DNA from: Zhaonella formicivorans
GTDB lineage: Bacteria; Bacillota; DUOV01; Zhaonellaceae
DNA length: 64,000 nucleotides
Direction of reading: 5' to 3'
Assembly: GCF_004353525.1 (NCBI RefSeq)
Contig: NZ_CP085524.1
Span: 2,390,142-2,454,141 of the forward strand
This document shows, in pieces, positions 51,168 through 59,516 of the stretch; position 1 is the first letter of the stretch; the number at the start of each line of letters is the position of its first letter. The translations under genes and the position numbers were made by a program. The notes under the pieces were generated by a model. The model was not told the origin of the DNA. It saw only the letters and a list, made by a program, of their open reading frames with translations, and made no database searches.

Positions 51168-52004
51168 TTATGCTGCTTTAAATACCTCCATCGGCACTCT
51201 GTATCCACTGCTTGAATGAGTACGCTGTCGGTTGTAGAAAACCTCGATGTATTCAAATATTGCTAGCTTAGCTTCTAGCCGCGTCTTAAACCGCCTGCCG
51301 TACAACCATTCTTGCTTAAGTTTACCCCAGAATGATTCCATCGGGGCATTATCATAGCAGTTACCTTTGCGGCTCATGCTGCAGATGAATCCATTCTTCT
51401 TCAATATTTCCTGATACTCTTGGCTGGCATATTGGACACCGCGATCAGAATGAACGAGCAGGCCTTCCTTCGCTCCAGTTCTGCCTATGGCCTGATTGAG
51501 GGCTTTTATGACAAGAGACTTTCTCATATGATCGTCCATGGAAAAACCAACAATTGCCCTGCCATGCAGGTCCATTACACCGGCTAGGTACAGCCATCCT
51601 TCATCAGTTGCGACATACGTAATATCGCTCACCCATTTCTGGTTAGGCTTGTCTGCTGTAAACTCGCGGTTTAGCAGATTTTCGGCAACCGGAAGTTTAT
51701 GATTCGAGTTGGTAGTTGCCTTATACTTTTTAACCGTTTTTGATTTGATGCCATTTTTTCTCATTAGCCTATATACGCGGTTTTTGCTTGGTGCACCTTC
51801 ATTCTCTAACTCTTTCGTTATTCGCGGGTAACCGTATATCCCGTGGCTGCGTTTATGGATTTCCTTAATCTTTTCAAGCAGCAGCTCATTCTCTATCTCT
51901 CTATTACTTTTAGGCCTGTTTAAGTAGGCGTAAAAACCGCTCTTGGACACATCAAGAACCTCAGCCATCTTCACAACCCGGAATTCAGAGCGGTGTGCTT
52001 CCAT
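51168..52004 (-). CDS. IS3-family transposase OrfB
   Basis: A 278-residue DDE integrase-type transposase. The HTH_21 start (KSGFYAYLNRPKSNREIEN, HGIYGYPRITKELE) leads to the rve core with DDE residues in WVSDITYVA, LLVHSDRGVQYAS and APMESFWGKLKQE. All catalytic residues appear present, so it may be active. Its in-frame 5' extension (EKPEIERYRFME) lies within orfA in the -1 frame, so it is probably made as an OrfAB fusion through a frameshift at GCGAAAAACC. Confidence 0.92.
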   Translation of the reverse strand: MEAHRSEFRVVKMAEVLDVSKSGFYAYLNRPKSNREIENELLLEKIKEIHKRSHGIYGYPRITKELENEGAPSKNRVYRLMRKNGIKSKTVKKYKATTNSNHKLPVAENLLNREFTADKPNQKWVSDITYVATDEGWLYLAGVMDLHGRAIVGFSMDDHMRKSLVIKALNQAIGRTGAKEGLLVHSDRGVQYASQEYQEILKKNGFICSMSRKGNCYDNAPMESFWGKLKQEWLYGRRFKTRLEAKLAIFEYIEVFYNRQRTHSSSGYRVPMEVFKAA

Positions 52005-52018
52005 AAACCGGTAGCGTT

Positions 52019-52303
52019 CTATTTCAGGTTTTTCGCGAAGTAGGCTGCCGCCTTTTTTAAGATGGCGTTTTCCTCTTTCAAATCCATATTTTCTTTGCGT
52101 AATCTGCGCAGTTCATCGTCAGCTTCATGCAGGTTACCGCTGCCGGAAAATGCCTTATCGCCATGTTTACCGAATTTGCTAATCCAGCCGTGTAGCGTGT
52201 TAGGACTTAAATCTAACTCGCGTGCTACCTCAGCAACCGGCTTCCTGCTTTCCTTTACACGTTTGACAGCCATCAACTTATACTCTTTATCAAAAGTTCT
52301 CAT
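52019..52303 (-). CDS. IS3-family transposase OrfA
   Basis: A 94-residue HTH protein (MRTFDKEYKLMAVKRVKESR, VAEVARELDLSPNTLHGWI) with a leucine-zipper-like coiled coil (LRRLRKENMDLKEENAILKK) that lets it bind the ends of the IS. Start is ATG 52303, with GGAGG 8 bases upstream; a GTG start three codons earlier is possible. It ends in FAKNLK before the frameshift site to OrfB. Confidence 0.88.
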   Translation of the reverse strand: MRTFDKEYKLMAVKRVKESRKPVAEVARELDLSPNTLHGWISKFGKHGDKAFSGSGNLHEADDELRRLRKENMDLKEENAILKKAAAYFAKNLK

Positions 52304-52439
52304 ATGGGGCACCTCCGTGATTTTATTTTATCACACGTTCTGTGTGTCCATAAAATCGCGGTAAGGTCATCAAGGCCCTGCAGAGCAAGTTAAGACGTCA
52401 AATATATACATCATTATAAAGTCCACGGCAGGACAATAT

Positions 52440-52615
52440 TCGGTCGCAGCATTATGTACTTTTGCAGGAGTTTCTATAAGTGGATATTACAAATGGCTGA
52501 ATAAGTCACGACTCTGACAGATAGGGATAATGAGAATACACTTATCAAGCATTACATCAAGGAGCTGCATGAAAAGTACCGTGGCACCTACGGCAGGAAA
52601 CAGATATGTATATCA
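52440..52615 (+). pseudogene. Decayed IS3-type OrfB, N-terminal scrap
   Basis: The plus strand reads QYSVAALCTFAGVSISGYYK, WLNKS, a stop, then in another frame DRDNENTLIKHYIKELHEKY and RGTYGRKQI. This is the N-terminal region of an IS150-type OrfB, unrelated to the intact one next to it. It is interrupted by a stop and ends at the rlmH duplication. Confidence 0.7.
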
Positions 52616-52626
52616 AAATTTCGCCG

Positions 52627-53105
52627 TTACTTATGATACGGCTCTCCCCGGATAATTTTAAACGCCCGGTAAAGCTGTTCCAGCAAAATCAGGCGCACCA
52701 GTTGGTGGGGGAAAGTCATGGGGGAAAGGCAGAGCAAAAAGTCGGCCTGGGAGAGCAGGCTGGGGGCCAGCCCCAAGGAACCGCCGATGAGAAAAGTGAG
52801 ATCGCTTTTGCCTGCCAATGTCAGGGTGCTTATTTTTTCCGCCAGCCCTTCGGAACTGAGCATTTTCCCTTCAAAGCCAATGCGATCACATAGGTTCCCG
52901 GTTTTAGGTTTTTGGCAATTTTCTCCCCTTCCTTTTCCCGGACCTGCAGTTCCTCGGCAGCCGAGGCATTTTCGGGGGCCGGTTCATCGGCCACTTCAAC
53001 AATTTCCACTTTGGCATAAGGGCGCAGCCGTTTGAGGTACTCGGCTATTCCTTCTTTTAAGTATTTTTCTTTCAGTTTGCCAACGGCAATAATTTTAATT
53101 TGCAT
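52627..53105 (-). pseudogene. rlmH: Second rlmH copy, frameshifted
   Basis: The same 160-codon frame as at 45529-46008, but one base is missing near 52873 (CCCTTCAAAGCC for CCCTTCCAAAGCC), so the frame breaks at ALALKGK and the second half ([13 protein letters not shown] onward) is in a different frame. The 5' flank out to 53404 is nearly identical to that of the intact copy, including the inverted repeat and the 27-bp palindrome. It lies on the htrA side of the island. Confidence 0.9.
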
Positions 53106-53377
53106 TCAGGTCTCCTTCGCTAGTCTCCAATGTGAACAACATTTTGGTATCCTTGCCTTGCAATTTGATTTCCCCCTTATAATAGAGATTTGGGCAAGGA
53201 CTGCCATCAATCTCTATTATAAGGGTTTTTTCTTGCAAAGGCATGGTATTTCCACGTTTTTGTACCGATTTTGGAGCTTGACAAACACAAACTTTATTTA
53301 TGCAACTCTAGTGATGAATAATGAAAATTTGCTTGTCGGTGCAGCTAAGAAAATCAGCTTTATTCAGCTAAATAAAA

Positions 53378-53404
53378 TGAGTCAAGGAACCGTCCCCTGA
53401 CTCA
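53378..53404. repeat. 27-bp palindromic repeat, copy 2
   Basis: Same unit as 46281-46307, at the edge of the rlmH duplication. Confidence 0.7.
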
Positions 53405-53582
53405 CTAACTCATTAATGTTCATATCAGAATAGCTTCACCTCATCATCTGCTTTTGCGCTCCTGCATAATCAACCCCTTTGCCTGCCCATTGTTAAAAAC
53501 CTCCTTCATTTTACATAGCCTGTCAGCACCTGGAAAATAACATTATATATTATATAATAAAGCAGCCTTTTCATGGATCCGG
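53405..53582 (-). other. Short AT-rich region after the oxidoreductase gene
   Basis: No gene. A strong ribosome site (AATGAAGGAGGTTTTTAACA before ATG, near 53487-53510) leads only into a six-codon frame (MGRQRG), so a gene seems to have lost its body at the junction with the duplication. An ATTATATAATATATAAT stretch lies at about 53540-53560. Confidence 0.4.
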
Positions 53583-54824
53583 TCACCAGAGTGCTCTTTG
53601 CCGGAAATAGCCTTGCTGCAGTTCTTCTTTTATTTTCCCCAGGGGAATCCGTTCCTTGACCAGTGAGGTCAGCAAGCCCGCCTGGGCAGTCTTCCCGACC
53701 ATGATGTATCCTGCCAGGCAATTACCTTTAAAAACCAGCCGCCGGTATAAATTTTTGCCCGGGAACAGCTTAACAACTTCGTATCCTTCATTCTGACCTG
53801 CATTGGCCCGACCGGCAGCGATGGCAGACAGGCCAAAAAAATCAGCCGAGTTCATACTGATGGAGCCGCTATAGGATGTGGGCAAACCGGCCATATTTTT
53901 ACCGGCCACTGTACCCTGCTCGGTAGCATTAGGCCAGATGGCGTTAAGTCTACGCTCGCCGGAAATCAAATCAAATCCCCGGGCCACATCCCCTGCAGCG
54001 TAAATATCAGCAAGGTTGGTCTGCATGAACTGGTTTACAACTATGCCTTGGTCCAGCTCAATGCCGCTGCCTTCCAGGAAACCTGTATTCGGCGTGACCC
54101 CTTTCCCAATAATCAGCACATCGGCAGGGAGTTCCTCACCGCTCTTTAGACGGACGCCGCTAACCACATCGCCTTTCATACTGTCTTGCCTAAAAACTAC
54201 TTCAACTACATCCGTATAGTATCTTATCCGGAGACCATGGGCACTCAACTTCTCTGCCACCAGAGCAGCGGCTTCCCTGTCCAACATCTGCGATAAGAGG
54301 TGCCCCGAAGAAACAACACAGGTGACTTCTGTTCCCGCTTTTAATAAAGCGTAGGCAGCCTTAAGGGAGACAAAACCGCCTCCCACCACCACAGCGTGTT
54401 TGCCTGGTCCGACATAAGCCAGGATACCTTTAGCGTCACCCAATGTCCTGAGCCCAAAGACTCCTTGACTATGCATTCCGGGCAGCTTGGGCATAACGGG
54501 AGAAGCCCCGGTGGCAATCAACAGCTTATCGTAACCATATGTTTCCCCGGATGCGGTATATACCTCCCTTTTTCCCGGGTCCACCTTGACTGCTTTCTGC
54601 CCGGCATGGAGATGGAGGTTATAACGGGTATAAAAGTCTGTAGGCCTGATCAACAGTTGTTCCTCCGTCATCTTACCCGTGAGGTAATAAGAAGTCAGAC
54701 ACCGGGCATAGGCCGGGTAGTGTTCTTCACTGATGATATCCACCCGGCCAACCTGGTCCAGCTTACGGATAGCTTCCGCAGCAAAAATTCCGGCTGCGCT
54801 GTTGCCTATAATCACATAGCGCAA
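53583..54824 (-). CDS. NAD(P)/FAD-dependent oxidoreductase of the CODH cassette
   Basis: A 413-residue flavoprotein with an N-terminal FAD-binding motif (YVIIGNSAAGIFAAEAI), a central NAD-binding motif (HAVVVGGGFVSLKAAYAL) and the second FAD contact (TNLADIYAAGDVARG). It resembles NADH:rubredoxin or ferredoxin:NAD oxidoreductases often encoded after cooS and cooF in CO-oxidising clostridia. It would pass electrons from the CooF ferredoxin to NAD(P). I start it at TTG 54824 (MRYVIIG), with GGGGGTGG upstream; the ORF begins at 54839. The gap to cooS is 16 bp. Confidence 0.85.
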   Translation of the reverse strand: MRYVIIGNSAAGIFAAEAIRKLDQVGRVDIISEEHYPAYARCLTSYYLTGKMTEEQLLIRPTDFYTRYNLHLHAGQKAVKVDPGKREVYTASGETYGYDKLLIATGASPVMPKLPGMHSQGVFGLRTLGDAKGILAYVGPGKHAVVVGGGFVSLKAAYALLKAGTEVTCVVSSGHLLSQMLDREAAALVAEKLSAHGLRIRYYTDVVEVVFRQDSMKGDVVSGVRLKSGEELPADVLIIGKGVTPNTGFLEGSGIELDQGIVVNQFMQTNLADIYAAGDVARGFDLISGERRLNAIWPNATEQGTVAGKNMAGLPTSYSGSISMNSADFFGLSAIAAGRANAGQNEGYEVVKLFPGKNLYRRLVFKGNCLAGYIMVGKTAQAGLLTSLVKERIPLGKIKEELQQGYFRQRALW

Positions 54825-54840
54825 TCTTTCCACCCCCAAG

Positions 54841-56751
54841 CTATATGCCCAGGGCTTTGCGTTTTGACTTGATATGCTCGATAAGTCCCTGGGCTGCCTT
54901 GATGGGATCAGTCTCCACGTAGAACCTTCCTCCCAGCAGTTTCTCGGCAGTTTCTCCGGTCAATATTTCAGTGACTTTTTTCCCTCCCAGGACCTGCGGA
55001 ATAACTCCCAAGTGCGTCAAAACACCCAAGGATACTGCCCAGGTACCGATGCTTAAAGCTTTTTCGTGCTGGTGCTCCGGCGCGGATGCTGCAACCGGCA
55101 GGTCTTTAATGGAGACCTTCAGGTAAGCGGCCAGGGCAGTCAACAAATCGCCAATCCTGGAATTATCCACACAACTGCCCATGTGCAGTACCGGCGGCAG
55201 TGGAGCATTGAGCCCGGCAGCATTACCTACCACAGTCAGTACTGCTTTAAGAGTATCACCTGCATATTTTTCACTAGCTTCCGGGAGCATCAGGCCGGCT
55301 TTGGCCAGTGCCTGAGCAGAACATCCGGTGGTCACAACCAAGACGTTATTTTTAATCAGTTCCTTAACCAGATTCACATGGAAGGAATCATGGCGCACCT
55401 TAACGTTGTTGCAGCCCACAGTGCCTACAGCTCCCAGAATATTCCCGTTAACAATATTGTCCACCAATGGTTTCAAAGGATTTTCCGCATCCAGCTTGGA
55501 CAGGGCACCGACAATGGCCTCCACACTGAAACCGCCGAACATCTTTGTTTTCACATCGGGGATATCCACCCGGCTTTTATCCCGGCGGCTGAAGTTTTCA
55601 ATTGCTTTGCGCACAATTTCTTCGGCTTTTCTATCGGCTTCCATCAGGGAGAAAACCACATGCTCCGCACCGGGCATTTTGACTATGGGCATAGTGGTGA
55701 AGATTTTGGTATGATAGCAGGCGGCAACCCTGGACAGTGAGGGCATGATGCACTGTACATCCACAACCATAGCATCCACCGCCCCGGTAATAATGGCCAG
55801 TTCCTGGGCTAAAAAGTTGGAAGCAAGGGGTATACCCTGCCGCATCAGAGTCTCGTTGCCGGTACAGCAAATTCCGGCCAGTTGAATGCCTTTGGCTCCT
55901 TTAGCGACAGCTTCACCCTCAAGCTTTTGGGCCCATTCAACTATTTTTTCCGAAAGCATGGGTTCATGGCCGTGGACTATGATATTGACATGGTCCTCCC
56001 GCAGCACTCCCAGGTTTGCTTCCGTAACCACAGGGGCCGGTGTTCCGAAGAGGATATCCTGGAGATCAGTTGCCAGGTGTAAACCGGCATAGGCATCCAC
56101 CAGCCCCTGCTTTACAGTGGCAAGAATCAGGTTTACCGGGTCTGCGTCCATCCCCATGGTAGTTTGATGCAAAGCTTCCCTGATTTCCCTGTCAGGATTG
56201 CGGGGGAGCACCCCCAGCTTCTCCCAGGTTTCCACCCTTTCTGCAGGAGCAGTAGCCTTCAGCCACTTCATGGGAGTGCCGTGGTGGTTACTAAAATCAC
56301 TGTAAGCTACGTTCACTATTTCTTTCGCAATCTGGTTATCACTCTTACCCGTCGTCTCAAGTCCCAACTTGGCAGCTACTGCCTTTAGCTTGACAGTATC
56401 CTTGATGGTATAAGGGGTGTTTTCCCGCGCAGCTAAGCTTAAGGTTTCTACAGCTTCATAAGCGTGGTCAACATGGGCGGAAGCTCCGGCGGCCACCTGT
56501 CGTAACAGGTTACGAGCTACAATCAGATCAGCATCAGCACCGCAAATTCCATACTCAGGTCCATCGCCAAAGGGGTCGATCCGGCAAGGTCCCTGGTTGC
56601 AGTGGCGGCAGCATATTCCCAGCAGGCCGAAGCCACATTGGGGCTGCTGCGCCTCAAAACGGTCCCAGACTGTTTCTACCTGGTCTCTTTGGGCTTTGCT
56701 AATCATTTGACCCGCTGCAGGGTCCATAGTCTTTCTTAAATAGTCCATCAT
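54841..56751 (-). CDS. cooS: Ni-containing carbon monoxide dehydrogenase catalytic subunit
   Basis: A 636-residue monofunctional CODH, the length of Carboxydothermus CODH-II. Cluster D cysteines C39 and C47 and cluster B cysteines C48, C51, C56 and C70 have the expected spacing (QCGFGLLGICCRHCNQGPC, then YGIC). C-cluster residues appear in HGHEPMLSEKI (His), ICCTGNE, GTVGCNNVKV, TTGCSAQAL and MGSCVDNSRI. It oxidises CO to CO2 with electrons to the ferredoxin encoded by cooF. The ATG at 56751 overlaps the cooF stop (TGATG). A CooA-like regulator gene lies upstream of cooF. Confidence 0.95.
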   Translation of the reverse strand: MMDYLRKTMDPAAGQMISKAQRDQVETVWDRFEAQQPQCGFGLLGICCRHCNQGPCRIDPFGDGPEYGICGADADLIVARNLLRQVAAGASAHVDHAYEAVETLSLAARENTPYTIKDTVKLKAVAAKLGLETTGKSDNQIAKEIVNVAYSDFSNHHGTPMKWLKATAPAERVETWEKLGVLPRNPDREIREALHQTTMGMDADPVNLILATVKQGLVDAYAGLHLATDLQDILFGTPAPVVTEANLGVLREDHVNIIVHGHEPMLSEKIVEWAQKLEGEAVAKGAKGIQLAGICCTGNETLMRQGIPLASNFLAQELAIITGAVDAMVVDVQCIMPSLSRVAACYHTKIFTTMPIVKMPGAEHVVFSLMEADRKAEEIVRKAIENFSRRDKSRVDIPDVKTKMFGGFSVEAIVGALSKLDAENPLKPLVDNIVNGNILGAVGTVGCNNVKVRHDSFHVNLVKELIKNNVLVVTTGCSAQALAKAGLMLPEASEKYAGDTLKAVLTVVGNAAGLNAPLPPVLHMGSCVDNSRIGDLLTALAAYLKVSIKDLPVAASAPEHQHEKALSIGTWAVSLGVLTHLGVIPQVLGGKKVTEILTGETAEKLLGGRFYVETDPIKAAQGLIEHIKSKRKALGI

Positions 56752-57257
56752 CAGGCCTCCTCACCCATAATGAATTTGGACAGAAATTCCTGCTTGACAA
56801 CCTTGTCAAATGCACTGATTTCCATAAACATAATTGCTTTGGTCGGACATGCCTTGACACAAGCCGGTTCATGGCCTTCCGACAGGCACTGGTCACACTT
56901 GATGGCCACCTTCTGCTCTTCACTGGGAACGATAGCTCCATAAGGGCAGACCATCACACACATCCAGCAACCGACACATTTTTCTTCCCTATTCAGCACC
57001 AGTCCTGTCTGATCATCCAGGTGCATGGCCCCTGTCATGCAAGCGTTAACACATTTGGGCTCGCGGCAATGTCTGCACTGGACGGGCAGGTTGATGGACC
57101 TTTCAGCGTTGGTTTCAACCTGTACTCTGCTCACCGCTTTATCGCCGCCTAAAAAAGCGCTGAAGATGTCCTTGCCGGCAGAATGGGCAATAGTGCATGC
57201 CAACTCGCAAGTTTTACAGCCCAAGCACCGGTTTGAACGCACTAAAATCTGTTTCAA
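56751..57257 (-). CDS. cooF: CODH electron-transfer ferredoxin-like protein
   Basis: A 168-residue polyferredoxin with four 4Fe-4S motifs: RCLGCKTCELAC, CRHCREPKCVNACMTGAM, EKCVGCWMCVMVCPYGAI and KCDQCLSEG to ACVKACPTKAI. It takes electrons from the D cluster of CooS. Start is TTG 57257 (MKQILV), with GGGGG 7 bases upstream; a longer ORF to 57377 reads through the CooA-box region and has no ribosome site. The stop overlaps cooS. Confidence 0.92.
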   Translation of the reverse strand: MKQILVRSNRCLGCKTCELACTIAHSAGKDIFSAFLGGDKAVSRVQVETNAERSINLPVQCRHCREPKCVNACMTGAMHLDDQTGLVLNREEKCVGCWMCVMVCPYGAIVPSEEQKVAIKCDQCLSEGHEPACVKACPTKAIMFMEISAFDKVVKQEFLSKFIMGEEA

Positions 57258-57308
57258 CGCATTTCCCCCTTTCCCATGTTCAGAATTTTTCGTGACCTTT
57301 CCAAAGTA

Positions 57309-57351
57309 ATTGTAAAATAAACAAAGCGGGATTACTGTCATCCCGCTGACA
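57309..57351 (-). promoter_or_regulatory. CooA-type box and promoter for cooFS
   Basis: Minus strand TGTCA-GCGGGA-TGACA (57351-57336), a perfect 5-6-5 inverted repeat close to the CooA consensus TGTCA-N6-CGACA. A -10 element TACAAT lies at 57314-57309. If transcription starts 7 bases later, the box centre falls at -41.5, the class II activation position of Crp-family proteins. The box overlaps an 8-bp hairpin (AGCGGGAT/ATCCCGCT, 57347-57325), which could also end transcripts from cooA. Confidence 0.75.
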
Positions 57352-57370
57352 TTAATAATTGTTTTTGTAA

Positions 57371-58012
57371 CTAACACAGTTCCTGCAGTTTTTCCATGCT
57401 TTTAACAATGATCTTCTTTTTCTGCATGCTTATAATTCCATTTTTCTCAAAGCGATTTAAGATGGTGGTTACTGTTTGCCTGGTGCTGCTGATGAGGTAC
57501 GCAAGTTCTTCATGGGTCAGGTCCAGCTTAAATGCTATTCCGTCCCCAGTCGCCGTGCCTTTTTCCCTGGCCATTTTTAATAACAGAGTTGCCAGCCGGG
57601 AGTTAACTTCCTTAAAAGCCAGGTTCAATAAAGCATCATTGGTGTTTTTCAGAATTCTACCCAGGATCCTGATCAAATTCAGGGCCAAATCCGGATTTTG
57701 CAAGACAATTTCTTTGAAATCATTGACCTCGATGTACCAGATTTCTGCCGGTTCCAAAACAGTGGTGGAGGCTTCCGAATGCATACTGTACATATCCCCC
57801 GGCTGGAGAATAGTCACAGTAATTTCTTTGCCCTCGGGCGAAAGATAAGAAACTTTTACCCGCCCCGACCTGACCAAATAAATGTAGTCATGACCCAGCC
57901 CTGGAAAATATATATGCTGTTTCTTGGCAAAACGGCTTTGTCTGAAATATGGTAATAATTTTTCGTTTTCCTCTGGGGACAAGTCTTTGAAAAGTCTGAA
58001 TTCTTTTAACAT
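57371..58012 (-). CDS. cooA: CooA-like Crp/Fnr-family CO sensor
   Basis: A 213-residue Crp/Fnr protein: cyclic-nucleotide-binding-like domain, dimerisation helix (about 110-140) and a C-terminal HTH (EELAYLISSTRQTVTTILNR) close to the CooA recognition helix (SSRQT). The heme-ligand segment GDMYSMHSE aligns with GDMFCMHSG of Rhodospirillum CooA: His78 is present where His77 is the Fe(II) ligand, but Cys75 is replaced by Ser76. It lies directly upstream of cooF and a CooA-type box, and should activate cooFS when CO binds. Start ATG 58012 follows GAGAGGAATGCTCC. Confidence 0.8.
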   Translation of the reverse strand: MLKEFRLFKDLSPEENEKLLPYFRQSRFAKKQHIYFPGLGHDYIYLVRSGRVKVSYLSPEGKEITVTILQPGDMYSMHSEASTTVLEPAEIWYIEVNDFKEIVLQNPDLALNLIRILGRILKNTNDALLNLAFKEVNSRLATLLLKMAREKGTATGDGIAFKLDLTHEELAYLISSTRQTVTTILNRFEKNGIISMQKKKIIVKSMEKLQELC

Positions 58013-58261
58013 GGAGCATTCCTCTCCAAATGTTTTTGTTTTTAAGCTCCTTCAGTTTTACTAAGTATATTAAATATTCGGGCAATAAATCCTGCTTAAG
58101 GCCAAACATAAACAGTAAAATAACTTGGACTTCTTGACCTGTTTTATAGGCCCGGTTTCCTGCAAAAAAAGCGTTGCAAATAAGAAGACCTTAACAACAG
58201 CTGAACTGCGTTAAGATCCTAACGATAATTGTGAAAGGCGAATTCTTTTTGCCTTCATATC
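58013..58261. other. Intergenic region between htrA and cooA
   Basis: No gene. It contains a CGTTA-N6-TAACG dyad (about 58208-58223) and a GAAGGC/GCCTTTC hairpin just after the htrA stop (about 58235-58258), which may end htrA transcripts. The cooA promoter should also be here but was not pinned down. Confidence 0.35.
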
Positions 58262-59413
58262 CTACTGTCGGGGCATTTCACCCAAGGTAACCTGCAAATC
58301 CACCTTTTTGCCCCGCCTGACTACTGTAATGCTCACCCTGTCGCCTACCTTTTTTTGGGACAGCACACCCTGCAGGTCCGAAAAAGTGCGAATTTGTGTC
58401 TGCTCGACAGCGACAATAATATCACCCGCCTCCATGCCGGCTCTCTCCGCGGGGCCTCCCGGATAAACTCCGCCTACATAAATGCCTACGGGCAAATCAT
58501 ACCACTGGGCCATTTGCTCGGAAATTTCCCGGAAGTTATAAATTCCGATAAAAGGCCGGCTTACATAGCCTTTTTCAATCAGCTGCCGGATAATAGGTTT
58601 GGCATCGCTGATGGGAATGGCAAATCCCATCCCTTCAATATCGGTGCGCAGGATCTTGACGCTGTTGATGCCTATAACTTCACCCCGGCTGTTTACCAGT
58701 GCCCCACCGCTATTTCCCGGGTTGATGGCGGCGTCAGTTTGGATCACGTTAAGTGTGACTTCCTCCCCAGGCCTTGCTTCCACTGTAATTTTGCGATTTA
58801 AGGCGCTGATAATGCCAGCCGTAACCGACCCGGCAAACTCTTCCCCCAAAGGATTGCCTATTGCTACAGCCATTTCCCCCACGCGCAGCTTGGTTGAATC
58901 GCCAAGTACAGCTTCCGGCAAATCGGGAGCGGCAATTTGCAACACTGCCAAATCTGTTTGCCTGTCGCCCCCAACCAACTTGGCCGCATAGGAGTTTCCT
59001 CCCTTTAAAGTCACTTCCAGACGCTGGGCGCCCTCTACCACGTGATAATTGGTTACTATGTATCCCTTCTCACGGTCAATTATTACCCCGGAACCCGTCG
59101 ACTCAACAGGACCGGCAAAAAAATCCCGCCCGGAAATATTATTAATCCTGACCACAGTAGGGCCTACCCGCTCAGCAATGGCTACCACAGGTGATTCCCG
59201 GGGGTCAACCTGGGACGATGAGGATTTTTGGGGCGGAGCTTCTTCGCTCAACTCCTGCCTGGGCGCAAGCCCATTGTTTTCAGCTTTGAGAAAGGCCTGT
59301 GCTAAAGTGAGGGCTAAAAGCCCTCCCAGAAAGGCACTTACCAAGACAAGGCCCACTATTCCTAAATAATTAGGCCTTTTCCAGCGGTCATAATCATGCT
59401 CAAAGTAGCTCAT
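58262..59413 (-). CDS. htrA: HtrA/DegP-type membrane-anchored serine protease
   Basis: A 383-residue protease: one N-terminal membrane helix (YLGIVGLVLVSAFLGGLLAL), an acidic/Ser-rich linker, a trypsin-like domain with catalytic His (IVTNYHVVEG), Asp (QTDLAVLQI) and Ser (INPGNSGGALVN), and a C-terminal PDZ domain (FIGIYNFREIS to GDIIVAVEQTQIRTFSDL). It degrades misfolded proteins at the outer face. Start is ATG 59413, with GGTGGTG 7 bases upstream. In Bacillus the yycJ-htrA-rlmH order is conserved; here a CODH cassette separates htrA from rlmH. Confidence 0.93.
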   Translation of the reverse strand: MSYFEHDYDRWKRPNYLGIVGLVLVSAFLGGLLALTLAQAFLKAENNGLAPRQELSEEAPPQKSSSSQVDPRESPVVAIAERVGPTVVRINNISGRDFFAGPVESTGSGVIIDREKGYIVTNYHVVEGAQRLEVTLKGGNSYAAKLVGGDRQTDLAVLQIAAPDLPEAVLGDSTKLRVGEMAVAIGNPLGEEFAGSVTAGIISALNRKITVEARPGEEVTLNVIQTDAAINPGNSGGALVNSRGEVIGINSVKILRTDIEGMGFAIPISDAKPIIRQLIEKGYVSRPFIGIYNFREISEQMAQWYDLPVGIYVGGVYPGGPAERAGMEAGDIIVAVEQTQIRTFSDLQGVLSQKKVGDRVSITVVRRGKKVDLQVTLGEMPRQ

Positions 59414-59516
59414 GCTCAATCACCACCGATTTTATGAACAGCATGGTTTTGTATACTACTATCATTACTGTTTGTTCGGCCTTTTATGCCTGGCCCGGGA
59501 TGAAAAACAAAGCTGC

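Larger units (their letters stand above)
51168..52312 (-). mobile_element. IS3-family insertion sequence
   Basis: Two adjacent transposase frames (orfA then orfB) in -1 relation, typical of IS3-family elements. The 3' end is followed by the nested hairpin at 51035-51166, and orfA is preceded by the dyad TCACACGTTCTGTGTG (about 52332-52347). I could not identify the terminal inverted repeats or a target-site duplication by eye. Confidence 0.85.

Noticed and set aside
51168-52312. Terminal inverted repeats of the IS3 element
   Set aside because: Similar sequences around TAAAATC at both ends are in direct, not inverted, orientation, so I did not define the ends.
45529-53404. SCCmec-like element
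   Set aside because: It lies at rlmH, but no ccr recombinase was seen and the entire rlmH is duplicated rather than split at the attachment site.
55066-55740. Plus-strand 224-residue frame
   Set aside because: Antisense of cooS.
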